A stretch of DNA of 64,000 nt, taken from contig NZ_CP018725.1 of NCBI RefSeq assembly GCF_001908725.1, positions 1,550,001 through 1,614,000 on the forward strand. Direction: 5' to 3'. Source of the stretch: Xanthomonas vesicatoria ATCC 35937. Lineage in GTDB: Bacteria > Pseudomonadota > Gammaproteobacteria > Xanthomonadales > Xanthomonadaceae. Shown here piece after piece: positions 1 through 9,070 of the stretch. The notes beneath the pieces were generated by a model. It saw only the letters and a program-made list of their open reading frames with translations. It had not been told where the DNA came from and searched no databases. The translations under genes and the position numbers were made by a program. Within the stretch, counting starts at the first letter, position 1; each line of letters starts with the position of its first letter.

Positions 1-786
1 CATGGCGGACATGTCGGCGACACCCGGCATCTGGCCTATCTGATACGGCGCTATCCGCCCTTGGATGACACCACGCTGGTCCCGGTGGCCGCGCTGTGCG
101 CGCCGATGCCCGATGGACGGCCGCTGGCGCTGCATCTGGCCGACCGGTTCGCACACGGAAACGTGCACGCCTGGTGGCGCGAGTACACCGAGTTGTTGCT
201 CGCGGTGCATCTGCGGCTGTGGTTGCGCTACGGCATTGCCCTGGAAGCCAACCAACAAAACAGCGTGCTGGTCTATGCGCACGGCCAGCCCACGCGTCTG
301 TTGATGAAGGACAACGACGCCGCGCGGATATCGATGTCGCATCTACGTGCGCAGCTACCGGACATCGACACGCTGGGCGCGCTGCAGGACGCACGGATCG
401 CGGTGGACCAGACACACGCGCTGGCACAGATGTTTTGCACCATCGTGCTGCAATTGGATCTGCAGGCGGTACTGGACGGCCTGGCCGAATGGCAGCCGGC
501 CTTGCGCGCGCCGCTGGCGGCGCACTTGCAGGAGCAGGTTGCGCAGACGCTGGCAACGCTGGATGCCGACGGTATCGACACCGCGCCTGCGCGACGCCTG
601 CTGGCCACGCCGCGGTTGCCGGTGAAATACCTGCTCAGTGCCGGCAGCCTGCTCAGCAAGCAGCTCACCGGCGCCACCGACATCAACAAGTTCTATGGCG
701 ACAGCGCGCCCAATCCGTTCGGCACCGCGTTCGCCCAGGCACATGCAGCCCCGCAGCCATGTCGGCATGCCGGTGGTCAGCGATGA
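1..786 (+). CDS. xssB: IucA/IucC-family siderophore synthetase (PvsB/XssB-like), 5' end outside window
   Basis: The frame is open from base 1 to a TGA at 784-786, so 261 C-terminal codons are visible and the start lies upstream. The family joins citrate or a related carboxylate to an amine or hydroxyl partner by ATP-dependent condensation in NRPS-independent siderophore synthesis. The motif GIALEANQQN (codons about 78-87) is the conserved C-terminal IucA/IucC signature, followed by a FhuF-like end. The stop overlaps the next start (ATGA, 783-786). The gene order synthetase, MFS, synthetase, decarboxylase matches pvsBCDE of vibrioferrin and the Xanthomonas xss (xanthoferrin) cluster. The family is certain; the symbol rests on gene order. 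Confidence 0.85.
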   Translation, partial: HGGHVGDTRHLAYLIRRYPPLDDTTLVPVAALCAPMPDGRPLALHLADRFAHGNVHAWWREYTELLLAVHLRLWLRYGIALEANQQNSVLVYAHGQPTRLLMKDNDAARISMSHLRAQLPDIDTLGALQDARIAVDQTHALAQMFCTIVLQLDLQAVLDGLAEWQPALRAPLAAHLQEQVAQTLATLDADGIDTAPARRLLATPRLPVKYLLSAGSLLSKQLTGATDINKFYGDSAPNPFGTAFAQAHAAPQPCRHAGGQR

Positions 787-1967
787 AACGCATTCTTGGC
801 CCGGTGCTGGCCGCCCACTATCTGGCGGCCTTCACCGCCCTGGGTATGCCGCTGTTTCTGCCGCAGGTCCTGGCCGAACTGGCGCCCACCGCCGCAGTCG
901 GCTGGAGCGGCGTGCTGTACGTGTTGCCCACCTTGTGCACTGCGTTAACGGCGGGCACCTGGGGGCGGCTGGCCGATCGCTATGGACGCAAACGCTCGTT
1001 GCTGCGCGCGCAACTGGGGCTGGCGCTGGGCTTTGCGATTGCCGGCTTCGCACCGTCGCTGAGCTGGCTGGTGGTCGGGCTGATCGTGCAAGGCACCTGC
1101 GGCGGTTCGCTGGCGGCAGCCAACGCCTATCTGGCCAGCCAACCGCAGGCCGGCCCGTTGGCGCGTGCGCTGGACTGGACGCAGTATTCGGCGCGGCTGG
1201 CGATGGTCAGCGCACCGGCATTGCTGGGGCTGGCGATTGCCTTGGGCCCGGCGCAATCGCTCTACCGCGCGCTCGCGTTGCTGCCCCTACTGGCGTTTGC
1301 ATTGACGTGGCGGTTGCCGGCGGATCAGCCCACCGCGCGTCCACGCGCTACAGCGCCGTCGTCGTCGGGCACCGAGCAGGCAGCGCGTCCGTCGACCGCC
1401 GCCTCGGCGCTGTGGCCGGCGTTGTTGATCGCGCAGTTTCTGTTCTGCTTCGCGATGGTGGTGACCTTCCCGTATTTCATTCCCTACGCGCTTGCGCGCG
1501 GTGCCGGTCACGACGCGCTTGCCGGCCTGCTCTACAGCCTGCCGCATCTGGTGTACCTGGTGGTGTTGCCGTGGTGGCGGCGCGGCGATGGTGAGGCTTG
1601 GCTCATTCCGGGGCTGCTGCTGTTTGCGCTGGCCTGCCTGTGGCAGGCGCTGTTGCACGACGCCATCGCGCTGGCGGCGGCGCGCCTGCTGTTCGGCGTC
1701 GGCATGTTGTTCGGCCTGCGCGGGCTCAATCGCAGCCTGGCCCTGGTCGCCAGCGGCCAGGGTGCCGGCCGCCTGTTCGGCCGCTTCGATGCGTGCGGCA
1801 AGTGGGCGGGCGTGGCCGCTGGCGCCGCCGCCGGTGCGCTGGCCCAGGCGGCCGGCCCCGCCCTCCCCTTCCTGGCCGCCGCCGTCGCTGCGGCTGGCAC
1901 TGCGCTCACCGTTGCGGTGCGCTTTCCTTCAAGGAGAACTGCCGATGTCGCTGCACACGATGCATGA
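783..1967 (+). CDS. xssC: MFS transporter, siderophore exporter (PvsC/XssC-like)
   Basis: This is a 394-residue integral membrane protein with about 12 hydrophobic segments. A motif-A-like loop, GRLADRYGRK, sits at residues 61-70 between segments 2 and 3, as in the major facilitator superfamily. It lies between two siderophore synthetases with overlaps at both ends (ATGA with the upstream gene, 23 bp with the downstream gene), so translation is probably coupled. By analogy with PvsC it should export the finished carboxylate siderophore across the inner membrane. The ATG at 783 was chosen for the overlap and because the hydrophobic sequence begins there. The substrate is inferred from context only. 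Confidence 0.85.
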   Translation: MKRILGPVLAAHYLAAFTALGMPLFLPQVLAELAPTAAVGWSGVLYVLPTLCTALTAGTWGRLADRYGRKRSLLRAQLGLALGFAIAGFAPSLSWLVVGLIVQGTCGGSLAAANAYLASQPQAGPLARALDWTQYSARLAMVSAPALLGLAIALGPAQSLYRALALLPLLAFALTWRLPADQPTARPRATAPSSSGTEQAARPSTAASALWPALLIAQFLFCFAMVVTFPYFIPYALARGAGHDALAGLLYSLPHLVYLVVLPWWRRGDGEAWLIPGLLLFALACLWQALLHDAIALAAARLLFGVGMLFGLRGLNRSLALVASGQGAGRLFGRFDACGKWAGVAAGAAAGALAQAAGPALPFLAAAVAAAGTALTVAVRFPSRRTADVAAHDA

Positions 1968-3714
1968 CCCCTGGTACGACAGCATGGCCGACGCGCAGGC
2001 TTGCAGTTGCTGGCTCAACTGCTACCTGCGCGAGTTCGCCATCCCGCAACGCACAGCCGACTTTGATTACCGCGGGCCTGACCGCCCCGGGCCGCGCGTG
2101 GCCGAGCACCGCTGGCTACGCATCGACCTTGGCGATAGCGGCGCGCTCTGCGTGCGTATCGCCTACGCTGACCGCCTGGGCCGCTGTCGTTTCGCTTCCA
2201 CGCCGTTTCTCAAGAGCGCCGGGCAACCCTGGCACGCACTGGACGCGCATGCGCTGGCGCGCTGCCTGCTGCAAGCGTTGGGCAGCACGCAGGCGGTCAA
2301 TCCGGAGCTCCTCGCGCAAAGCGCCAACAGCGTGGCGATCACCGCGGCGATGCTGCGCCAGGCGCACCGCACAGCACCCACCGGCGATGCAATGATCGAT
2401 GCCGAGCAATCGATGCTGTGGGGCCACGCACTGCATCCCACACCGAAAAGTCGTGAAGGCGTCGCGCTCGATCAGGTGCTCGCCTGCGCACCGGAAACGC
2501 GTGCGGCATTTCAGCTGTTCTGGTTCCGCATCGACCCGCGCCTGCTGCGCGTGCAAGGCAGGGATGTCCGCGCCAGTCTGCGGCAACTTTCCGGTAGCGA
2601 CGATCTCTACCCCTGCCATCCGTGGGAGGCGCAACGCCTGCGCGACGACCCGCTGCTGCGCACCTTGCAATCACGCGGATGGATCACGCCGGTCGGCCTG
2701 CGCGGCGATGTATTGCGGCCTACCTCGTCGGTGCGGACGCTGTATCACCCGCAGCTGGATTATTTCCTCAAGTGTTCCGTGCACGTGCGGTTGACCAACT
2801 GCGTCCGCAAGAATGCCTGGTACGAACTGGAAAGTGCGGTGGCGCTCACCGACCTGCTGGCGCCCAGCTGGCAGGCACTGGCGGCGCAGGTACTGGGTTT
2901 CGACGTGATGCTGGAACCTGCGGCCACATCGCTGGATGTCGCGCAGATCGACCGCGCCCTGCACGATGCCGACCCGCAGGCCGCACGTGCGTTGTCGGAA
3001 AGCTTCGGCATCCTGTATCGCAACTCCGTTCCCGCTGCGCAACGCGCACGTTGGCAGCCGCAGGTGGCCGCCGCGCTGTTCACCTGCGATGCCCAGGGCA
3101 ACAGCGTGTGTGCCCAACGCTTGCAGATGCGAAGCAACGCGCAGATGGATCGCCACACCGCCACGTTGCTGTGGTTCCGCGCCTATGCGGGCCTGTTGCT
3201 GGATGGGGTGTGGAGCGCGCTGTTCCAGCACGGCATCGTGCTGGAACCGCATCTGCAGAACACCGTGATCGGGTTTGCCGACGGCTGGCCGACGCGCGTG
3301 TGGATCCGCGATCTGGAAGGCACCAAGTTGCTGGCCCACCATTGGCCGGAAGTGCGTTTGCACGGCGTGGGCGAACGTGCGCGGCAATCGCTGTACTACA
3401 CGCCGGAACAAGGCTGGAACCGTGTGGCGTATTGCGCACTGGTGAACAACCTGGCGGAAGCCATCTTCCATCTGACAGAAGGCGATGGCGTGCTGGAAGC
3501 GCGTCTGTGGCAGTGCGTCAGCGAGCTCGCCGCACGCTGGCAACAACGCCACGGTACGCAGCCTGCGCTGCAAGGCCTGATCGACGGCGCTCCACTGCCG
3601 GGCAAGAACAATCTCGGCACACGCCTGCTGCAACGCGCCGATCGCCAATCCGACTACACGCCATTGCCCAACCCGATTGCCCACATCGCCACCGCACGGC
3701 AGGTGGCGGCGTGA
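1945..3714 (+). CDS. xssD: IucA/IucC-family siderophore synthetase (PvsD/XssD-like)
   Basis: A 589-residue protein of normal length for an NRPS-independent siderophore synthetase. Family signatures include HPTPKSREG (from residue 164), HPWEAQRLR (from residue 225), the ATP-site region around VRTLYHPQLDYFLK, and a C-terminal GIVLEPHLQN block that parallels GIALEANQQN in the first gene of the operon. The ATG at 1945 follows an AAGGAGA ribosome binding site at 1931-1937 and starts 23 bp inside the exporter gene. Two synthetases of this family are expected for a vibrioferrin-type product, which needs two condensations. Which substrate each enzyme uses cannot be told from the sequence. Confidence 0.88.
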   Translation: MSLHTMHDPWYDSMADAQACSCWLNCYLREFAIPQRTADFDYRGPDRPGPRVAEHRWLRIDLGDSGALCVRIAYADRLGRCRFASTPFLKSAGQPWHALDAHALARCLLQALGSTQAVNPELLAQSANSVAITAAMLRQAHRTAPTGDAMIDAEQSMLWGHALHPTPKSREGVALDQVLACAPETRAAFQLFWFRIDPRLLRVQGRDVRASLRQLSGSDDLYPCHPWEAQRLRDDPLLRTLQSRGWITPVGLRGDVLRPTSSVRTLYHPQLDYFLKCSVHVRLTNCVRKNAWYELESAVALTDLLAPSWQALAAQVLGFDVMLEPAATSLDVAQIDRALHDADPQAARALSESFGILYRNSVPAAQRARWQPQVAAALFTCDAQGNSVCAQRLQMRSNAQMDRHTATLLWFRAYAGLLLDGVWSALFQHGIVLEPHLQNTVIGFADGWPTRVWIRDLEGTKLLAHHWPEVRLHGVGERARQSLYYTPEQGWNRVAYCALVNNLAEAIFHLTEGDGVLEARLWQCVSELAARWQQRHGTQPALQGLIDGAPLPGKNNLGTRLLQRADRQSDYTPLPNPIAHIATARQVAA

Positions 3715-4907
3715 GCCTGCGTATCGATACCGCCGCGGTCATCCACGCGCTTCCGCAGCTGCGGGCAAGCAGCGACGGCCCGCTTTGCGCATATCTCTAC
3801 GATCTGACCGCACTGGATGCACATGCGGCCTGGATGCGCGCGCAGCTGCCGGCGCAGTGCGAGCTGTTCTATGCGGCCAAAGCCAATGCGGAGCCGCAGA
3901 TCCTGCACACGCTTGCGCCGCATGTGGATGGCTTCGAGGGCGCGTCCGGCGGCGAATTGGCCTGGCTGCATGCGCAGCAACCACAGGCGGCACTGCTGTT
4001 CGGGGGGCCAGGGAAACTCGACAGCGAGCTGGCCCAGGCCGCTGCCCTGCCCGACTGCACCGTGCATGTGGAAAGCATCCGCGAGCTGCAACGCCTGGCG
4101 GCCATTGCGGCCCGCGCCGGCCGCTGCGTCCCGGTGTTTTTGCGCATGAACATCGCCGTGCCCGGCGCGCAGGGCACGCGGCTGATGATGGGCGGGCAAC
4201 CCTCGCCCTTCGGCCTGGACCCGCAAGATCTGGACGCCGCCATGCACCTGCTGCGTGTCAGCCCGTCGCTGCGGCTGGAGGGCTTTCATTTCCATCTGAT
4301 GTCGCATCAGCGCGAGGCCGGCGCACAACTGCACCTGGTTGCTGCGTACTTGCGCACTGTGCAGCAATGGCGTCAGACCTATGCGCTTGGGCCGTTGCGG
4401 GTCAACGCGGGCGGCGGCTTTGGCGTGGATTATCTGGCACCGGACTCCTCGTTCGACTGGGCCGGCTTCTGCGCCGGGCTGCCCGCGCTGCTGCACGAAC
4501 ACGGCAGCACGCTGCGCCTGCGCCTGGAGCCGGGCCGCTATGTCAGCGCCAGCTGCGGTTGGTATCTGATGGAAGTCCTGGACCTCAAGCGCAGCCACGG
4601 CGCCTGGTTCGCGATCGCCCGCGGCGGCACCCACCACTTCCGCACACCGGCCGCGCAGGCGCACGACCATCCGTTCCGCGTACTGCGCGGCACGCACGCG
4701 CCGGTGATCAGCGACACACCGGTGACGCTGGTCGGCCAGCTCTGCACGCCCAAGGACGTGCTGGCGCGCAACCAACCCGTCGCCGCACTGGCACCGGGCG
4801 ACTGCCTCGCCTTTCCGCTGGCCGGCGCTTACGCATGGAATATTTCACATCAGCAGTTTTTGATGCACCCGCCGCCGCAGAAGGTGTTCCTGCCGCCGAT
4901 CGACTGA
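3711..4907 (+). CDS. xssE: PLP-dependent decarboxylase (PvsE/XssE-like), siderophore biosynthesis
   Basis: A 398-residue fold-type III (alanine racemase/ornithine decarboxylase-like) enzyme. K57 in FYAAKAN is the expected Schiff-base lysine. GGGFGVDY at 234-241 and EPGRY near 273 bind cofactor phosphate, and a late CTPKD supplies the conserved cysteine and aspartate of the dimer active site. The start is GTG at 3711, which overlaps the previous stop as GTGA. In vibrioferrin synthesis the PvsE counterpart makes the amine building block by decarboxylation (of serine to ethanolamine). It is the last gene of the operon; the next gene converges on it. Confidence 0.85.
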   Translation: MSLRIDTAAVIHALPQLRASSDGPLCAYLYDLTALDAHAAWMRAQLPAQCELFYAAKANAEPQILHTLAPHVDGFEGASGGELAWLHAQQPQAALLFGGPGKLDSELAQAAALPDCTVHVESIRELQRLAAIAARAGRCVPVFLRMNIAVPGAQGTRLMMGGQPSPFGLDPQDLDAAMHLLRVSPSLRLEGFHFHLMSHQREAGAQLHLVAAYLRTVQQWRQTYALGPLRVNAGGGFGVDYLAPDSSFDWAGFCAGLPALLHEHGSTLRLRLEPGRYVSASCGWYLMEVLDLKRSHGAWFAIARGGTHHFRTPAAQAHDHPFRVLRGTHAPVISDTPVTLVGQLCTPKDVLARNQPVAALAPGDCLAFPLAGAYAWNISHQQFLMHPPPQKVFLPPID

Positions 4908-5019
4908 AGGCGACTCTGCGACAACGTCAGCATTGCGCTTGCACATGGTTTGCGCGCAGGCAGCAGCTTGCGCAACTGCTCCGCAGCTCAGCCACGCGCG
5001 CGGCACTGCATCAGTCATC

Positions 5020-5922
5020 TTAACCGCGCTTTTCGATCGCCACCACCGGCACCCGAATATCGGCGCGCAGAATCGCCTCGGGCGTTTCTTCCGGGTCGTC
5101 CAGATACAGGTAATGCAGCGGTGTGTCGCGCAGCAGGTAACCGCTGCCGGGCAGCCAGGCGGCCAGTAGCTGGTCCAGTGCATCTTCCAGCCCGGCATAC
5201 GTGCCGATGTGGCGCAGGACGGCATGCGGGCCGCCATCCAGACGGCGCAGCTGCAACGGCGCTGCGGGCGTGGCCGCCGCCTCGAAGCCCACGCCGCATT
5301 CGAACAGATGCATGTGCGCGGGGACGTCGCGGTGATCGCTCAGCGGCAATCCTGCCAAACACTGCAGACTGTCGACGAGGCCGGCGCGCGCCGCCCAGGC
5401 CACGATCCGGCCGAAGCCGCGATCCAGGTCGTCGAACGCGCCGCGCTTGCGCAGCACCACCAGTTCGAATGGCTCCAGGGTCTGCACGCTGACCGCCAGC
5501 GGTGCTGAGGCAACCTGCGCGCCTGATGGTGGCGCGGACAGCTGCTGCAACTTGTTGGCACGCAGTGCCGGTGTAGCGCGCAGGAGGCTGGGGCTGGCCT
5601 GCAAGGCAGAGCGGCAGGCACGGGCCAGGGCCTGCGGTGTCTGATAGCCCACCGCCAGCGCGACGTCGGTCACCGATACATCGCTGCGCCCCAGCAGATG
5701 CAGGGCCTGGCTCAACCGCAGCCGCGCAACCGTCTGCCCCACCGGCTCACCGGTGAGCGCACGATAGACTCGATGAAAGTGATACGGCGACTGATGCGCG
5801 ATGGCGGCCAGTTCGGCCAGATCCGGCAGTGCGGCGCCGCTGCGTACGACGCTTTGCAGATGCGCAACCACACGCTCCACACCGCGTTGCCAACTGATCC
5901 CGGCTGAGTCTGCTGTTTGCAT
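5020..5922 (-). CDS. AraC-family regulator with C-terminal GyrI-like effector domain
   Basis: A 300-residue protein. Residues about 15-115 form a double helix-turn-helix DNA-binding domain of the AraC type (SPYHFHRVYRALTGEPVGQ, then a second helix-turn-helix at VTDVALAVGYQTPQALARA). The remainder resembles the GyrI/SOUL-like small-molecule binding domain that follows such domains in the Rob/MarA-like group (QTLEPFELVVLRKRGAF). It converges on the siderophore operon with a 112-bp gap and lies 232 bp beyond cobS on the same strand, so it is probably separately transcribed. Its targets are unknown; nothing in the sequence ties it to iron or to B12. Confidence 0.8.
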   Translation of the reverse strand: MQTADSAGISWQRGVERVVAHLQSVVRSGAALPDLAELAAIAHQSPYHFHRVYRALTGEPVGQTVARLRLSQALHLLGRSDVSVTDVALAVGYQTPQALARACRSALQASPSLLRATPALRANKLQQLSAPPSGAQVASAPLAVSVQTLEPFELVVLRKRGAFDDLDRGFGRIVAWAARAGLVDSLQCLAGLPLSDHRDVPAHMHLFECGVGFEAAATPAAPLQLRRLDGGPHAVLRHIGTYAGLEDALDQLLAAWLPGSGYLLRDTPLHYLYLDDPEETPEAILRADIRVPVVAIEKRG

Positions 5923-6154
5923 GATGATGGCTCCCTGGCGACGGCATCAGCATCGCCGGATGCGTTGGCGTGCGCGGTCCCGATCTTGCGCATTCGACGC
6001 CGGTGTTGCACCTGCGCCGGAGAACGAAGCAGATGACGCACGCTGACGGATGCCGATGGCCACGCGCCCACGGCCGCTGCGCAGGCGCAGGCGATGCGCG
6101 GGCCGGGGTCCATCAGTCGGAAGGACGATGAGGTCAGCTGCAGCGCCTGCCTGT

Positions 6155-6889
6155 TCAACCCGACCACAGCGCCAGCGTCACCAGCACGGCAGTTTCGGTC
6201 AGTTCCACCAATGCGCCGCAGGTATCGCCGGTCATGCCGCCAAGACGCTGCAGGCAGGCGTGGCGCCAGAGGGCGAACATCAGTGCGGCGATGCCGACGC
6301 ACAACGCCGCGATCGCCAGCCCGGCGACGCTGCACACTGCGGTACCGGCGACCAGCGCCACCCACAAGCCCGCCCGTGGTGCGTCCAACAGCGCGCTGCC
6401 AAGCCCGCCGGCGCGCACATACGGCGTACTCAGGAACGCGGCAACCAGCGCGCTGCGCGCCAGTAGCGGCGCCAGCCATAGCGTGGCCGGCGCCTGCGCC
6501 TGCAGGCTGGCCAGCGCGGCGCATTTGAGCAGCAACACCAGCACCACTGCGGTGACTGCCATCGGGCCGCTGGCGGGGTCCTTCATGATCGCCAGCGTGC
6601 GTGCGCGGTCGCCCATGCCGCCGACCCAGGCGTCGGTCATGTCGGCCAGCCCGTCCAGGTGCAGGGCGCCGGTCAGCCAGGTCCATGCGCTCAGCAGCAA
6701 CGCCGCGCCCAGCAACGGCGCGACGTCGCGCAGGCACCACGCCAGGCCGCATAGCAGCGCACCGAGCAGCAGGCCGACCGCGGGGTACCAGGGCAACGAA
6801 CGCGCTTGCGTCCCCGGCCGGGCGAACACCGCGCCGGGCACCGGAATGCGGGTCAGGAAGCCGATCGCCGCGAGCAATCCATCGATCAT
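6155..6889 (-). CDS. cobS: adenosylcobinamide-GDP ribazoletransferase (cobalamin synthase)
   Basis: A 244-residue hydrophobic protein of the CobS family, which joins adenosylcobinamide-GDP to alpha-ribazole (phosphate) at the inner membrane, the last or next-to-last step of cobalamin assembly. The N-terminal block FLTRIPVP and the acidic DGLADMTDAW motif (metal/GDP site) are clear, and several membrane segments follow. The ATG at 6889 overlaps the stop of cobC (ATGA, 6886-6889). The frame stays open further upstream through arginine/alanine-rich sequence that overlaps cobC and is not expected to be coding. It is the last gene of the B12 unit. Confidence 0.92.
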   Translation of the reverse strand: MIDGLLAAIGFLTRIPVPGAVFARPGTQARSLPWYPAVGLLLGALLCGLAWCLRDVAPLLGAALLLSAWTWLTGALHLDGLADMTDAWVGGMGDRARTLAIMKDPASGPMAVTAVVLVLLLKCAALASLQAQAPATLWLAPLLARSALVAAFLSTPYVRAGGLGSALLDAPRAGLWVALVAGTAVCSVAGLAIAALCVGIAALMFALWRHACLQRLGGMTGDTCGALVELTETAVLVTLALWSG

Positions 6890-7509
6890 CCCGCGTGCTG
6901 TACCGACTGCGACGATGCTGCCGGCAGCGACGGCAGCGACGGCAGCGCTGCGGCGACGCCGTCGGCCGGTGGCCAGGCCAGCGGATGCAGCGAGGCGTGC
7001 GACACCGCCAGTTCGGTCATGCGGCCGAATCCGCCGCCGGCCACCATGCACCGCATGGCACGGATGGCGCCGCCATGGGTGACCACCAGCACGCGGCGCG
7101 CCGGGTAGGTGGCGACCACCGCATCCAGCGCCGCAGCGAGCCGCGCACAGAACGCCTCGAAGGGCTCGGCCTGCGGCGGCGGATAGCGCAGCGGGTCGGA
7201 CCAGAAGCGGCCGAGCGCCTCGCCTTCGTCGCGATCGATATCAGCCACCGGCACGCCTTGCCAGCGGCCGAAGTGATATTCGCGCAACCGCGCGTCCAGT
7301 TGCAGCACCAACCCACGCGCGCCGGCCAGTTCGGTGGCGAAGGCCTTGCAGCGCTGCAAGGTGGACGACACCACCACATCCCATTCGCCCTCCGCGGTGG
7401 CTGCGCGCAATTGCTGCCAACCCAGCTCGGTGAGCGGGTCGTCGAGCTGGCCGCGATAGCTGCGCTGGCCGGTGTCGCCATGCCGCAACAAGGTGATCTG
7501 CGCGCTCAT
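6886..7509 (-). CDS. cobC: alpha-ribazole phosphatase, histidine phosphatase superfamily
   Basis: A 207-residue protein with the phosphoglycerate-mutase-like RHG signature LLRHGDTG near the N-terminus (catalytic His about residue 10) and a second catalytic histidine in VVTHGGAIR. In the B12 pathway the enzyme removes the phosphate from alpha-ribazole-5'-phosphate or from adenosylcobalamin phosphate. The start at 7509 overlaps the cobT stop (ATGA) and its own stop overlaps cobS, so it is embedded in a coupled string. RHG phosphatases are substrate-diverse, so the function is assigned from the position between cobT and cobS. Confidence 0.88.
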   Translation of the reverse strand: MSAQITLLRHGDTGQRSYRGQLDDPLTELGWQQLRAATAEGEWDVVVSSTLQRCKAFATELAGARGLVLQLDARLREYHFGRWQGVPVADIDRDEGEALGRFWSDPLRYPPPQAEPFEAFCARLAAALDAVVATYPARRVLVVTHGGAIRAMRCMVAGGGFGRMTELAVSHASLHPLAWPPADGVAAALPSLPSLPAASSQSVQHAG

Positions 7510-8552
7510 GCGTCGGACACTCCCGCTTCGGCAAAGGTGGCCATGCCGTTGTGCAACGCGCAGGCGCTGCGCAGCAAGGGAATTGCCACCGCCGCGCCGC
7601 TGGCTTCGCCCAGGCGCAGATCCAGTTGCAGCAGCGGCTCGGCATCCAGGGCGCGCAACAACGCGGCATGCCCGCGCTCCTGCGAGCGGTGGCCGAACAA
7701 CAGCCATTCGCGCACGCCGGGATTCAGACGGGTGGCCACCAGCGCCGCAGCGGTGGTGATGAAGCCATCCACCAGCACCGGAATGCCGGCCTGCGCGGCG
7801 GCGATATACGCGCCGACCAGGGCGGCGATCTCAAACCCCCCGAGCTGGCGTAGCCGTTCCAATGGGGTGGCGGCATCGGCGTGCAGCGCCAACGCGCGGC
7901 TGATCACCGTCGCCTTGTGCGCGATGCCCTCGGCGTCCAGGCCGGTGCCGGCGCCGGCCATCGCCTGCGGAAACTGCGACAACAGCGCGCAGCCCAGCGC
8001 AGCGGCGGCAGTGGTGTTGCCGATGCCCATCTCGCCGCCGACGAACAGTTGCGTGTCACAACTCTTGGCCTGCGCGATGCTTTGCGCGCCGGCGGCCAGG
8101 GCGTCGCGCAACTGGCCCGGTGTCATCGCCGGCTGCTCACAGATGTTCGCGCTGGAAGGGGCGATCCAGGCGCGACGCACGCGCGGCAACTCGCCGGGGT
8201 CGTTGACCACGCCCAGATTCACCACTTCCAGGCGCGCGCCCAGTTCGCGCGCCAGCACTGCAATGGCCGCACCGCCACGTGCGAAGTTGCGCACCATCTC
8301 GCCGGTGACCGCCTGCGGAAACGCCGACACGCCCTCGGCGGCAACGCCATGATCGGCGGCGTACACCGCAATCCACACGCGCTGCACGGTCGGCTGTTCG
8401 TTGCGTTGCCAGGCCGCCAGCTGTACAGCCAGCTGCTCCAGCCGGCCCAAGGCGCCAGGCGGCTTGGTCAGTTGTTCCTGCCGTGCCAACGCAGCCGCGC
8501 GCGCGCGCGCATCCGGCACGGCACATGCGGCAAAGATCCAGTCGCTACTCAC
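7506..8552 (-). CDS. cobT: nicotinate-nucleotide--dimethylbenzimidazole phosphoribosyltransferase
   Basis: A 348-residue enzyme of full CobT length that activates the lower ligand 5,6-dimethylbenzimidazole to alpha-ribazole-5'-phosphate. Recognisable blocks are [11 protein letters not shown] near the N-terminus, [17 protein letters not shown] and the C-terminal [12 protein letters not shown] with its catalytic glutamate. The start is GTG at 8552, which overlaps the cobU stop as GTGA and is preceded by an AAGGGAGAA ribosome binding site. The frame continues upstream without plausible protein sequence, so the longer version was rejected. Confidence 0.93.
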   Translation of the reverse strand: MSSDWIFAACAVPDARARAAALARQEQLTKPPGALGRLEQLAVQLAAWQRNEQPTVQRVWIAVYAADHGVAAEGVSAFPQAVTGEMVRNFARGGAAIAVLARELGARLEVVNLGVVNDPGELPRVRRAWIAPSSANICEQPAMTPGQLRDALAAGAQSIAQAKSCDTQLFVGGEMGIGNTTAAAALGCALLSQFPQAMAGAGTGLDAEGIAHKATVISRALALHADAATPLERLRQLGGFEIAALVGAYIAAAQAGIPVLVDGFITTAAALVATRLNPGVREWLLFGHRSQERGHAALLRALDAEPLLQLDLRLGEASGAAVAIPLLRSACALHNGMATFAEAGVSDA

Positions 8553-9070
8553 AGCTGTTCTCCCTTCAACACCATCGGCAAACCTGCCACGACAAACACC
8601 ACCCGCTCGCACTGTAGCGCCAATGCCTGATGCAACCGGCCGGCCTCGTCGACAAATCGACGCGTGAGTTCGCCCAGTGGCACGACGCCCTGCCCCACCT
8701 CGTTGCTGACCAGCACGATCTGCCCGGGCAACTGCGGCAGCGTTGCGAGCAGTGCCTCGCGTTCGCGCGCAAACGCGCACGCATCCGGGTGGCCGAGCAG
8801 GTTGCTCAACCACAGCGTCAGGCAATCGACCAACACGCAGTGGTCGGGCGCAGCCAGCGCGGCCAGCGTGGCGGCCAACGCGACGGGCTCTTCCACGCAG
8901 TGCCAGTGCGGCGGGCGCTGGCTGCGGTGATGGGCAATGCGCTGCTGCATTTCCTCATCGAACGCCTGCGCGGTGGCCACATAGCACACGTGCTGCGCCG
9001 CGCTGGCGGCGAGGCGTTCGGCCAATGCGCTCTTGCCCGAGCGCGCACCACCGAGAATCAACTGCCGCAT
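8549..9070 (-). CDS. cobU: adenosylcobinamide kinase / adenosylcobinamide-phosphate guanylyltransferase
   Basis: A 173-residue bifunctional CobU/CobP-type enzyme that phosphorylates adenosylcobinamide and then attaches GMP. The P-loop GGARSGKS sits at residues 7-14, followed by the family blocks [12 protein letters not shown], the DCLTLWLSN strand-loop and [11 protein letters not shown]. The ATG at 9070 begins 13 bp inside the end of cobQ, and the stop overlaps the GTG of cobT. The length is that of the family; the upstream in-frame extension is arginine-rich and overlaps cobQ, so it was not used. Confidence 0.93.
   Translation of the reverse strand: MRQLILGGARSGKSALAERLAASAAQHVCYVATAQAFDEEMQQRIAHHRSQRPPHWHCVEEPVALAATLAALAAPDHCVLVDCLTLWLSNLLGHPDACAFAREREALLATLPQLPGQIVLVSNEVGQGVVPLGELTRRFVDEAGRLHQALALQCERVVFVVAGLPMVLKGEQL

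Noticed and set aside
96..782. N-terminal extension of the MFS gene in its own frame
   Set aside because: It overlaps the conserved end of the siderophore synthetase in another frame, and the transporter begins at the ATGA overlap.
3654..4775. A long minus-strand frame opposite the PLP decarboxylase
   Set aside because: The plus-strand protein has clear catalytic motifs; the antisense frame is a high-GC shadow.
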